Source: Nectonema munidae
Taxonomy: Eukaryota; Nematomorpha; Nectonematoida; Nectonematidae
Direction: 5' to 3'
Assembly (NCBI GenBank): GCA_030549495.1
Contig: JAUIRK010000311.1
Location: 79,753-143,752, forward strand
Length of the DNA stretch: 64,000 bases
Under the pieces are notes generated by a model. That model did no database searches. It saw nothing but the letters and a program-made list of their open reading frames with translations, and was not told where the DNA came from. Shown in pieces: positions 1-34,500 of the stretch (the first letter of the stretch is position 1; each line of letters starts with the position of its first letter). A program made the translations under genes and the position numbers.

Positions 1-141
1 GGGAAGGCCTCTTTTACTATCTTTTGTGACAAAACGGAAGTTTTTGCAGTTTATGTTCTAAAAAATTTAATTTCCACGCTTATTCGATCACAGAAATAAT
101 AAAGTGTTTAATAAATTAGTAGAACGCAGTAAAACCGGTAG

Positions 142-330
142 CGGACATTAGGGGCAAAAAGACATTAGGGGCATTTTTCTCATCATAACGCTTTGCAGCA
201 AAATAAACACATCATTCATCAAGCAAGTCAGCTTGTGATATAAAGACACAAGATAAGAATATTTAAAACTAAGTATAAAAAAACATTAGGGGCATTTTTC
301 TATTGGGGGCAAAAAGACATTAGGGGCATT
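142..330. repeat. ACATTAGGGGC motif repeated four times
   Basis: ACATTAGGGGC appears at about 145, 162, 283 and 317, alternating with GGGGCAAAAAG and GGGGCATTTTTCT. Probably the end of a transposon, possibly the MULE that follows it, but a partner end is not visible. Confidence 0.6.
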
Positions 331-371
331 TTATGAATTATTAAAAAAGAAAATTCTTAGTTAAAACTTAC

Positions 372-1017
372 GTATATGTATTTTCACTTTTGTCTGGAAG
401 AAGACTGTATAAAATGGGAAACTGTTTGTTTTGATAAACAATATGGACTGAGAAAATTTGGCTAAAGTTTTTAGGACATTTCTTAAAAGTCCCATCAACA
501 TAAATTTCTTCAAAAGTAGAAAACATAAGACAATACCTATAATTAATTAAAAAAACAAATTTTAAATTTTATTTATTTTAAAATAAACTTACCTAATAAC
601 GCTGGCTGCAAAAATTAGAAGTCTTTTGTTGCCGTTTATTACATCTTTTTTTATAAAAGGTTCATTTGAAGCAAAAAAGTTAAGATCAGGAGGTATTTGA
701 AAGTTTATAGATGATGGAGGCTTTTTTCTACCTTTATTTCGTCTTATGAATCTTTTAATGCTTTCAACTTTAGGTAAGCATTTCAATTTTTCTTGATTAA
801 ATTGTGAAATATGATCCCTTTAATCATAGCTATATAGTTTTATTAAATGATTCAAAAAAAAATAAAACCTATAAATTTTAGATGTTGGAGAGAAAGATTT
901 TTCTGAAGCATCTTTTTTAATCATACTCATCGTCATTTTTTTAACTGAAAAAGAATTGCTGTGATTGTGTGGTACTTTACGTTTAATTTCGTCATAGTTA
1001 CCAGTAAAGCCTTTTTT
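372..1017 (-). mobile_element. MULE-type transposase fragment, spliced
   Basis: Mutator-like transposase pieces in three exons: about 1017-869, 817-593 and 536-372, with introns of 51 and 56 bases and consensus donors (GTAAGT twice). The frames join to give VPHNHSNSFSVKKMTMSMIK, then HISQFNQEKLKCLPKVESIK...RLLIFA, then EIYVDGTFKKCPKNFSQIFS and KQFPILYSLLPDKSENTY. DGTFK...F.Q.F..H...GKQFP...LLPDK is the hallmark of the MULE catalytic domain. The last exon ends at another GTAAGT donor, and no following exon is visible before the window edge. It could be an active-looking transposon or a domesticated copy. Confidence 0.8.
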
Positions 1018-1212
1018 TATAAATTATTAACCCTAAAAACACAATCAAATATGAAATTAAAAATATAAATAAAAAAAATTAACTTTAGGTAACCATTCCA
1101 ATTTTTCTTGATTAAGTTGTGAAATATGATCCCTTTAATCATAGCTATATAGTTTTATTAAATGATTCAAAAAAAATAAAACCTATAAATTTTAGATGTT
1201 GGAGAGAAAGAC
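774..1212. repeat. Direct duplication inside the MULE remnant
   Basis: About 128 bases at 774-901 recur at 1085-1212 with a handful of mismatches, 310 bases apart. The repeated unit covers the 51-base intron and both its flanking exon edges, so one exon boundary is now present twice. Confidence 0.85.
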
Positions 1213-2666
1213 AACATTCATGTCACCTTAGCAAAATTTTCTTCATGTTTAATAAATTGTCTTTATATTTCTTGTATGCTTATTTGTTCTATTGAACAGT
1301 GATGGTGTTAACAAATCAAAATAAGTTAATAATTCGGAAATGCAATACCGGCACTCTCCTCTCTTTTTGTTTCGCTAATGCTGGTGATACCTTATCTAGA
1401 ATTAATCTTCATTTTCATAAATATTTAGTAAACATAGCTTTTTTAATGTTATAATAATAAGCATTTAGAAAATTGAGAAACAAAAAAAATTGAAAAGTTT
1501 GATATGAATGAAAGACACGGTACGGTGTTTATTGAATTGAATAAAACTTTGGTGTCTATTTTTGATTTCATCCAAAAAAATTTCACATACTACTGGAGTT
1601 TTTCAAAAAATAAACAAATGCGTAGTATTGTAAAAAAATACAATTTGTAATGTTTCAAAATTTTAATTGAAAAAAATTTTTCCGATTTTATTTATTCAAA
1701 AAAGGATTTAATTTGAATTTTTTCAATATTTTTGTAGCAAACTTTTTTTGTAAACTTTGTCTACAAAATTTTGATTCAGCAAAAAATATTGTTCTAATTC
1801 TTCATAAAAATAAGTGCTTGCCAAAATAAGCCCATGTGCTAATTTTTGGAAAACTTCTGTAGCGCTAAAATTAGAAATTGAAGACAATTGGAAAACTTAA
1901 CTCAAAATAAATTGCTATTTATTTCTTGGTAATTTGATTGTTAATTATCAGTGCTCTGTCACAAGTTTACATGGGGGTAGGGAAGATTTAGCTTTCTTAC
2001 TAGACTTACCTAGTATTTTTGAAAAAGTATTATTATTCGCTAATATTCTCTAAAATGTCTTACTACTTATAAATACCAAGTCACTGCAATATGGAGAGAG
2101 TATGGGTAAAATGATGAAAAATCATCTTATAAATTCTTTTTTAATAATCTTTATCAAAGATTTTCTAAAATCGTATATTAATTTATTTTAACAATAAGTA
2201 TCAGAAACTTGTTCTTAAACGAAAGTTATTTATAGTAATTAACTAAAAAAGAAAGAAAATATTTCCATGATTGAGACTAAGAATTCTCGGTGTTATAGTT
2301 TTCACAAGACTTGAAGTAAATGAGAATAGGATTGAAGAATTTTTATGTTTGAGCAAATCTTTTATCCATCGCACATGTTAAGAGTTGGGGTACGTTGCCT
2401 AGCGCTGTGCATTTGTATTGGGCGATAAAGCACTTTTGATATTTGCTAATAATAGTTGGTATAATTCTTCTTTCTTTTCATCAGTGAGAACCCTTAGTAT
2501 ATCCTTGGAATTTCAATACTAAAAAACTTGAAAAAGAGTACATTTACAAAACATATTTGGAGAATTAAACTTAATAAAATATGAAAGTCATAACAAGCGA
2601 TATAAAAAAACTTTAACACAAATTATAAGTGTTACATACATTTGTACGTACACGTACACTATCTAG

Positions 2667-2729
2667 GCTTTTTGTGTAGAAAAGTGGTAGATAACGCCAA
2701 AAAGGTTTCGAATCCAGTCACTCTGTTTG
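2667..2729 (+). repeat. Possible tRNA-derived SINE head
   Basis: TAGAAAAGTGG resembles a pol III A box, and GGTTTCGAATCC, 25 bases on, resembles a B box with one extra base. No cloverleaf could be drawn, so it is not a tRNA gene. Confidence 0.35.
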
Positions 2730-2879
2730 ATAAATGCCAAATATTTAAAGCATATTAATTATTGGATAATTCTCTATTTTTTGACCATATTAGTTTCAAA
2801 ATGGCTCATAGATTGGAAAGCTTGGAGTATAGATGACCTTAATTCCATCCAATCACTTGTTGTACTGTAAAATTGTTAC

Positions 2880-2946
2880 CAGGGCTTCGGAGCCCCCTCA
2901 AAATTGTTTGACTCCGGCTCCAGCACCGCTCTCTTTCACCACCCTG
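2880..2946. repeat. Short hAT-like MITE remnant
   Basis: Begins CAGGGCTTCGGAGCC and ends CCACCCTG, a common hAT terminus pattern. Flanking 8-mers do not match, so the ends may not belong together. Confidence 0.35.
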
Positions 2947-3839
2947 GTGTAAATATACTTCTATTTTTTTTCTTTACCACGCTTCCAACTCTATAATTTA
3001 CGCACACCATCTTTTCAAAGTGTGTATTCCTGTTTTTAAATAAGGCGGAAATATGACTCAATAAAGGGACATAAAAGAATCGTGTTCCTATGAATACTCG
3101 CTGCAAATGTTAATTGCTCCATGAATCGCGCGCTTTTTAAACTACGCCCCTATTTTCCAGTTTCATCATTCTAATGCACTGTATAAATAAAGTTTTCGTA
3201 ACATGAAAGTTTATTTAGTATTTTTGTCGTTATTCGTGTGCAACCCGAAGTTATTAAGTGTAAAACTTCTGTATTGGTATTTCCGTTTGAATTGTATTTA
3301 AATGCAAGCGTTATGCAATTGTATCCAGCTTTTGGCAACGAGAGAAACAAGTATTCTGACTTTCACTCAAAACAACTTGAGAAGGAAGATATGGACTCGA
3401 GAGGGAAAGGGCCGTGGTTTACTAGTCTATGACGCGCATCTAAAAGAACAAATTAATCTTACCTAATAAAGGCATTAAATGTAGCTTGTAATGTTTTCAC
3501 CCAGAAGGCCGAATTGATGTGCAATAGTCGCTACTTTTTAGCGATACTTTTATTCAAAACTAGTTTCGTTTATTTTTGCGAGTTCTCAACAATGGTGTGT
3601 GTCATACTATATATGTCAGTGAGTGAGTTTGCCTGTGTGTGATCTGTTTCTTTACATAAAAAATGTATCTAATTGTTAAACGTTTATGCATCCTTTCTCA
3701 ATAAGCTTAATATTAGGGAGGCTAAAACTTGCCTAAATATTCAGAAAAGCGCAAAACAGTCCAGATTTTTATTGAATCTTTGAAACCTAGAATCGGGCAA
3801 TTTGCCTTCTATTTTTTGAGCCAGTGTTATTGTATTTTT

Positions 3840-4180
3840 AGATTTAGGGATGTAGTTATTTGTATTCAGTAATAAAAGTATTTGTATCCTTGGAATCTTG
3901 AATTCTATTTGTATTTGACTAGATACATTTGCTTGTGCATAATGTTATCATAATAACATGCTTATGATAAAAATTTTGGACAAATTCAAAAATTACGGAA
4001 AAAACTTTCCGGTATATAGAAAAAAGAAAGATGTTTGAAAATTGCGGATGCGGATGTTATTGCGCAAGTTGAATGAAAGTTAAATGATCCGCGGATGAGG
4101 ATGATGTTAAGAGGATGTAAAAAATTTTTGCGGATATCCAATGCCATCTCTAATAAAATCTTGATCATCACTTGCATGGC
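3840..4180. repeat. Degraded repeat with GCGGATG motifs
   Basis: Repeated GTATTTGTATT and GCGGATGCGGATG motifs ending in a GGATATCCAATGCCATCTCT-like terminus, a pattern seen at ends of insect hAT MITEs. Boundaries are not clear. Confidence 0.4.
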
Positions 4181-4838
4181 TGCTCTCTGACAGATTCAGT
4201 TTTTATTTAGATGCTCCGAACACTAGCTCGCGCTATAATTTGTCCAACAAAGTTATATTTTAGTAGTATAGTAATAAAACTACACAACGAAAGAGAAATT
4301 ATTCGTGACAGACTTGCAAAGTATTTCATTTCGCCAACCGCACTGCCAATTTCGGCATAGCGAATTGTCGATGCTTCTTAACTCGTCCAACTATTTGATT
4401 AACGTTCAGATCCTGTTTTAAAATATCTGTGGAAGGATGTATATTCAAATTTTTCTATAGAGACACGTACCTTTTTAAGATTCTTAAAATGAAGCATCTT
4501 GCTAACGTTTTTCTTCTATTTTCATTAATTCCAACACATGGGTCGCTCAGAATTTAACTTGGAAATTCGGCTATATAATTTCAGTTGGATTCAAAATCGA
4601 TAAAAGAGGTGATAGAAAATTATTCATTTATTTCTTCAAAGCACCACCTTGATATATAACATTTATCTAAACCTTTTGAAGACAAATTGTCTGCTTTCAA
4701 CTTCAATTGAAGTTATATATATATATTTAAATCAAACGATTTTCATTTTGGGATATTGCTGTCACACTGGTCCTCGTTATTTTTATCGATCGCAATAGTT
4801 TGCGCTAATTAGATTTTGGGTTTCCTTACTTTGCTATT

Positions 4839-4974
4839 TTAACCCGTTATCGAGCAGAATAATCAGACGATATCTAATGTAAAGCAGAAGATTTGTATTA
4901 AAAAGCATTAATAAACGCAGAAGATTTTATTTTTGTAAAGTCGATATATGTCTACTGTGGTCGTATAATTGGAT
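4839..4974 (-). mobile_element. TTAA-type modular MITE, family A
   Basis: Starts TTAACCCGTTATCGAGCA. Read on the minus strand it has the palindrome near GTCGATATATGTC and three TCTGC motifs at spacings 33 and 21. The last motif is 28 bases from the TTAA at 4839. The far end has decayed and lacks a clean TTAA. Confidence 0.75.
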
Positions 4975-5235
4975 AAAAAAATTTTTGATTTTTGTTTTTT
5001 TTCTTTGTTCTATATAATCCCTTGTATCCCTTTGTTGACCTGATACAGTTGATATCTGGCCTCACATTGTAAAATTGAATATTGAAATTTTAAAGTGATC
5101 TCTTTTATCTGAGCGGTTAATAAATTGTAAAAGAAGTCATTTCCGAGTGATAAAATTTCCACAAGCGCATAAAATTTTCTGTGATCATAAGGTGATAACA
5201 GCAGAATTTATATAACTAACTATCTATCTTCTTAA

Positions 5236-5369
5236 TTAACCCATTAAGTCCCAATGCTCCCATTTGGGAACATAAGTAATTTCATCTTCTGCTTTTTTCA
5301 ATGACTTTGAATATAAATCGTCTGCGTTTTTTAGATATCGTCTGATTTCTATGGTACTTAATGGGTTAA
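5236..5369 (+). mobile_element. TTAA-type modular MITE, family B
   Basis: TTAA at both ends, terminal repeats CCCATTAAGTCCCA and TACTTAATGGG, and the palindrome TGCTCCCATTTGGGAACA centred 27.5 bases from the left end. TCTG motifs lie at 5288, 5321 and 5341, the last 28 bases from the right end. Confidence 0.85.
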
Positions 5370-5396
5370 CTATCGTATCTTATTAAGCTTAAGTGA

Positions 5397-5533
5397 TTAC
5401 TCTTTCGTGACAAGTGTATAATATATAATACATAAACAATTTTACCTTCGTCTGTTTTTTCATATAGTTTTGTATATCAATCTTCTGCTTTTTAATAAAT
5501 ATCGTCTGATTTTTCTGGTCACGAAAGGGTTAA
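5397..5533 (+). mobile_element. TTAA-type modular MITE, family C
   Basis: Terminal repeats TCTTTCGTGAC and GTCACGAAAGGG, right TTAA at 530-533 and left end decayed to TTAC. It carries the AT palindrome TGTATAATATATAATACA and TCTG motifs at 5451, 5484 and 5505 (spacings 33 and 21, then 28 to the end). Confidence 0.75.
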
Positions 5534-5695
5534 ATAGGTAACTAACTACTTTACCAAATAACAATACAGAAATATTTTTATAAATAGAAAAGTGGTGTGC
5601 TCTGCGAAAATATACGTAGCCATTTTTTGTATTCTCATGTATTTGTATTACTTTGCCAAATTAATGAATTTTGTGATTATTTTAAGTATTTTGTG

Positions 5696-29331
<23,636 letters not shown>

Positions 29332-29463
29332 CATAGAAGCATAATCTCTCTATATTTTTCGAAGTAAGAACTACCTCCTTTTTCTTTTATCTTTCTCTCG
29401 ATTGTTCACATGACGAGGTGCCGTTCTCCCTATATTTGCTAATGGCTACAATTTGATTTACTT

Positions 29464-29469
29464 AATAAA
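29464..29469 (+). promoter_or_regulatory. Candidate poly(A) signal of Hipk
   Basis: AATAAA 132 bases after the Hipk stop codon. In AT-rich DNA such hexamers are common, so position is the only support. Confidence 0.35.
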
Positions 29470-31196
29470 AGAACTAAGAATACGCCAAAAATCATTGCAC
29501 TTTCACTGCCTAAAATTTTAAAAGGGCATATAATAATTCCTCAGCCAATTTTTAAATGGACCTTAATGTATAAAATTTTGGAAAGCTATTGCCAGGGTTT
29601 CATTAGTGGAGAATTAGCATTAGTGTTAATCGTACATATACATTTAAATATACATTTTTTTTGAATCTCTTGACACAAACTTTCGTATTTATCTGTATTA
29701 ATACAAGTCTGACACAATGTGTCATCAATGATATTATATATCTACGCTTTTTTTTTATTTATAGCCAGCCAATAGGCGCAATTTTACAATCTTATTTGAT
29801 ATAGAAAAAAACTTTGGTCCTCTGATTCAAATTTCAAAAGATATCGTATATAAATTTTAATTTTACTGATTTTATTTTATATCCAAACCTGTAAAATACT
29901 CAAACAAAAAGGGCATTTTAAAATTGAATTTTTTTTTGGGTTAGTTAATTGTTAATTGTTTATTAATTTCCGTTCATTTATATTTATTTCTGTATGAAAA
30001 AATTTAAATTGTTATGATTTTAAATTCTAGCCCAAAATAATAGTATCATGATGGAGGCTTTTTAATTATAGGATATCTCTTTACTTTTAATATATAGAAA
30101 TTATATTTGATCTTCCCTCGGACACACTAAAAATTGATACAACGTGGCCGAATCATGTATCGATAAAAAGTTATCTTCTTTTTAGATGGGTTCAACAGCA
30201 CCTGTGCAATAATCCAATATATAATAGATACAGCAATGGAAGTAAAAAGACGGCAGCATTTTCCCACGCGCGCATGACCCAGCCATGCGTGCGAAACACA
30301 ATTAAATATCATCTGTGTTGTATTGTGAGATTCTTTTACTTTTGTCAAACAAACTATTGTTTTTTATTTTTCGTATTTTCACTCTTTTGGTGTTTTGTTT
30401 GTTGCTTGTGCATTTTCTCTCATCAATATTCTAACACGACTTACAACGCCCACTTCCTTATTTATAAAGATGTAACCTCCATTATTATACAAACTTGGTT
30501 ATTTTAGTTTTATTTTTAAATTTGCGAAAAATATATTTGTATTTTTTAACCTTAGGCACAATTTTATAACAACTTATATAATAATGATAATAATATATTA
30601 TAGAATCATTAATCTTTTAAACATATGACAATTTTCATTCCTTCTTTCCAAGATATGATAGTGACTTGATTATCTTGGCGTACTTAACCTTTGTTTTATT
30701 TCAATACTCTACAACGATAACCACCTGCATTCTATCGAATAGAATGGAGCACCCGATTTTCTTCATTTTAACACTTCTCATTTAGCATGTAATAGTTATC
30801 ATTCAATGATTTTAACTCTGTTTCACACGCTTCATTTTTAGCGAGGTTTCTTCCTACTATTACTGTTTGCTGTGTGTTAAAGTCACAGCAACAACAACTA
30901 TTTTTGCAGTATCAATAACTTTTTTACTTTTACAAAGCATATTACATTGCACCATTACTTATTAATGTCTTTTATTTTTGTAGTTATTTGAAATGATTTT
31001 TTAATATTTTCTCATCACTGAATTATACCATCATAACATCTTTTTCATTATTATTTTCATCTATAGCACATACTTGCAATTTTGCTACCTTCAATAATAA
31101 ATTTTGTGATCCACTAAAATGAATTTTCCCTATATATTTGCTTTTATTTTTACCATGGAACAGGATATGGATAAAGGTTGGAATAAAAAGGTAATT

Positions 31197-31202
31197 TTAT
31201 TT
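31197..31202 (-). promoter_or_regulatory. Candidate poly(A) signal of Wdr24
   Basis: AATAAA on the minus strand about 220 bases after the Wdr24 stop. Weak evidence in such AT-rich sequence. Confidence 0.3.
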
Positions 31203-31421
31203 TGTCTTACGATAATAAGATATAAAATAAATGTGAAGATATCACAATCAATTTTAATATTTCATTTGAATATACTTATATCTTTTGAGGTCACTGCAAA
31301 GGGTGTGAATAAAAACAAGTTCAAAAAATAAATCAAAACAACAGATAATTATGTTAACATTCAAAAAATAAATAAACATCATAATAAATATAAAAGAAAA
31401 AGAACAAACTTTGCGATTGGT

Positions 31422-31557
31422 TCATCGACTTTGACATTTATGACCGCAGCCTGTTGGACAAAAGGTGTTTGAATTAAACCACGATTTGAGATGTAGTACG
31501 TGGCCGCCATGATTGCAAGTTTGGCAGGATGTGTACAAACCTTTCACAGGATTTTTG
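31422..31557 (-). CDS. Wdr24: Wdr24 terminal exon (zinc-binding tail)
   Basis: After acceptor CTGTTTCAG it reads CKNPVKGLYTSCQTC, NHGGHVLHLKSWF and FCPTGCGHKCQSR with stop at 31424-31422. The Cys and His ligands align one-to-one with the human tail [20 protein letters not shown] and so on. The invariant-looking VWC is TSC here; whether that matters is unknown. Confidence 0.97.
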
Positions 31558-34500
31558 CTGAAACAGTTTGTGAGAAATAGATTACACAGAGAAAGTTTAA
31601 TTCAAGAAATATATGTGAAGATAATAAGTTCTCGCCCAAGGACAAGTACTTAGAGTCAAAACCTACTACTTAAAATTCAAAGCAGGATCTCAAATATTAT
31701 TATCAAGGATATAATCTCATCATTGGCGCTGCGAAATTGTAGCGAAACTTTCACAACTTTGGAGAGAAAAGTATTTCCTCATTTAAAAAATGATAATAAG
31801 ATCCTCGCGGATACTGACCTGTCTGGTTGACCGATCTGCCGACTAGTTTTTTATCGAAAATTGACGGGTGGATAGCTTAGGTGAGTGTTTTCATCACAAG
31901 GCGGCGCAGTTTGTATCGAACTATGAGCAAAGTCTTGATCGTGAATCGAACCAAAGACCTTGTGATATCAAAAAAAAGTATCTAACCAACCTTGCTCACT
32001 CCACTACGAATGCCGAAAATTAAAAATTAGTCTTTTCCAACATTGGGCAAACTTAAATGCTTTTTTTTCTATATTATATTTTTATATACGCCAAAATAAT
32101 CTACTACTAAGTGCAAAATAAAGTCATTAAAATAAAAATAGCTAAATTTAGCAACTTTTCTCCAAATTGGCAGCACTGATGCTAATATAATAAGACCTTA
32201 TATAATGAATTTATGGGTGCTAATATGATGAGTACTATCAGCACAAGTCCGGTCGTCAGGGTTGAATGATATACTGATTTTTGAAAGACCTTGTAGATGA
32301 CCTACCCACAAAAAGATACTTATATAGGGCAGTTAAAAATTGACCCAAAAATTTTGGAATTATTGACTTTTTATAGTAAAATAATGACCTAAAAAAGAAT
32401 TAATAATCTATAATTTTTAAGGAAAAAAATATGTATTTTTATTGAAAAATGAAATGATAAAAAAATTTGTTCAATATATTCATTGTAAATTGTAAAAATA
32501 TTTTAAGTAACATAAAATAAAAACTAGTTTGTGAGAAACGAGGTAAAATTTCCTATTTTTTACGATAATATAGATTCTGCATAATTTCAGACTTTAAATA
32601 CTCAATTTTATTTTCAAACACAATTCGGTCTTCAAAATAAAATTTAAAAATAAATGCATTTAAATATTAGTTCTTCAAACAATCTCAAACCACATAACAT
32701 ATACTCTTGCTTTATTTTTTAAGTATCAAAGTTTAATATAATGACTATTTTAAAATACGAAATGTTTAACCGGTTATCGATCACAGTCGACATATGTCGA
32801 CTTTACAAAAATATGAATCGTCTGCTTTTATAAATGCTTTTTAATGCAAATCTTCTGCTTTACATTAGCTATCGTCTGCTTATTCTAGCCGATAACGGGT
32901 TAATATAAAAGTGGTCATTTTACTTGAATAAATTAGCTGCGGAATGCGTTACCGTAAGAAGGGGAATGCATAGATTTAAAACAAAATGTTTAAAGAAATG
33001 TTATACTCACAAGTCTTTTCAAAATGGAAGCGAAAATACCCATAATAAAAGAAAGCTAGAAAACGAAGGCTATAAATTCGGATTTTAAAAAAGGTATGTA
33101 AGATTAGAGAGTTAAAACAGGATAAGCTCGTAAATATCCATTTTTGTAATAAAAAAAAAGTAATATATTTCATTTGGTTTTTTGTATTTTTTGAGAAATT
33201 TTTTATATCTGAACTCTAACACATTTTAGTTTTTTATACAGAAAATGAAATAAACTTTGGGGTGTGAGAGAGAGTTAGGGTATTGGGAAGAAAAATGAGT
33301 AGTTATAGATTAGAAAGAAAAACTTTTACCATATGGAGCATAATGTAGCAAATTTTGAGCAAAAATTACAATATGGGCCAGTTAAAGAGCGCTGACATTT
33401 TGAGCAACAAGTATTGAAGAGTGTGGATGCTTGATTTAAAGAATGTACTGAATCCAATTTGCACGCCAAAATAATTTCATTTGCTTCTACGAAAAGCTTG
33501 TAACGACGCAAAATTTCTAAATGAAAGTTTAATGAATTTCTAAGTGAATTTCGATTCACAGGAATGAGAATAGCAGCATGCATCTAACTGATAAGACTAA
33601 TTGATCGAAACGCGTCTTAAATTGACTTGCTTCTTGAATGGTGTCGAATGTCAATTTGCTTATAGCGTCTATCTCTTAGATATAACATCAATATTAAGGG
33701 TACTCAGATTCATTAAGCAAAACATTATGTTATTACACAAGAAACTTGACTAGGAAAGGATAGTTCAAGCAGTTATCATACGTAGTTCTAAAACAAATGT
33801 GAATATCAGGCTACATTTAAGTGACCAGCGCAATACTTCAAAATTGGTCATTAGATTGGCTTGAGTTGTATGATGACGAATTAAACCCTTACCAAGAGCA
33901 CGTTATTTAAATATATAATTTTTAAAGATGATATAATTTTAATCTCGAACTATTCCAAGTAAAAATGGTATTTAACAGCAAAATATTTAAAGTATAGCTT
34001 TATTGGCGAAAATTTTCAATGAGAAGTGGTGCTTATGAATTTAAGGATATATTTTTTTGCAATTTTACACTTTCAGAATGATAAAATCTAGACAACTTTT
34101 CGTTGCATTTTTTCGTTTATTTTTTAATTCAGATTCCTTTTTTTGTATTAAAGGGATCATACATAAATGACGTCCTCAAAAATTTTTAAGTTATTAACCT
34201 TATTTAAGCTAAACTCATCCATGTTGAAAATACCGTTTTCATAATTTTTCAAAATATCTGGTATTTTGTTTTTCCAATCTTCGACTGTTTTCAAATCCAC
34301 ATCATCTCGTTCTCCACATATTTTAAAAAAGCTGATATTGTGTCTTGAACGAAACTTTTCCAACCAACCATTAGATGCTTTAAAATCTTTTAAGTTCAGA
34401 CTACCTGCTATGAACAAAGCCTTTTCTTGAATAAGTGGTCCAGATACCGCTATGTTTGATGCTCTTGCTCTCTGAAATCACAACCAAACAGTTTGATCCA

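Larger units (their letters stand above)
1213..4838. other. Gene-free 5' flank with transposon scraps
   Basis: AT-rich sequence upstream of Hipk. I see a tRNA-like stretch (2667-2729), short CAGGGCTTCGGAGCC...CACCCTG ends typical of hAT elements (2880-2946) and a degraded hAT-like patch (about 3840-4180). No open frame longer than 65 codons and no promoter that I can defend. Confidence 0.5.
29332..31421. other. Intergenic gap between convergent Hipk and Wdr24
   Basis: About 2.1 kb with no supported gene. It should hold both 3' UTRs. Open frames at 30127-30507 and 31119-31331 are AT-rich, overlap on both strands and show no motif. Confidence 0.6.

Noticed and set aside
5597-5695. Upstream extension of Hipk exon 1 to an earlier ATG
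   Set aside because: The extra residues are hydrophobic and AT-driven, unlike the polar region that follows, and no homologue has them.
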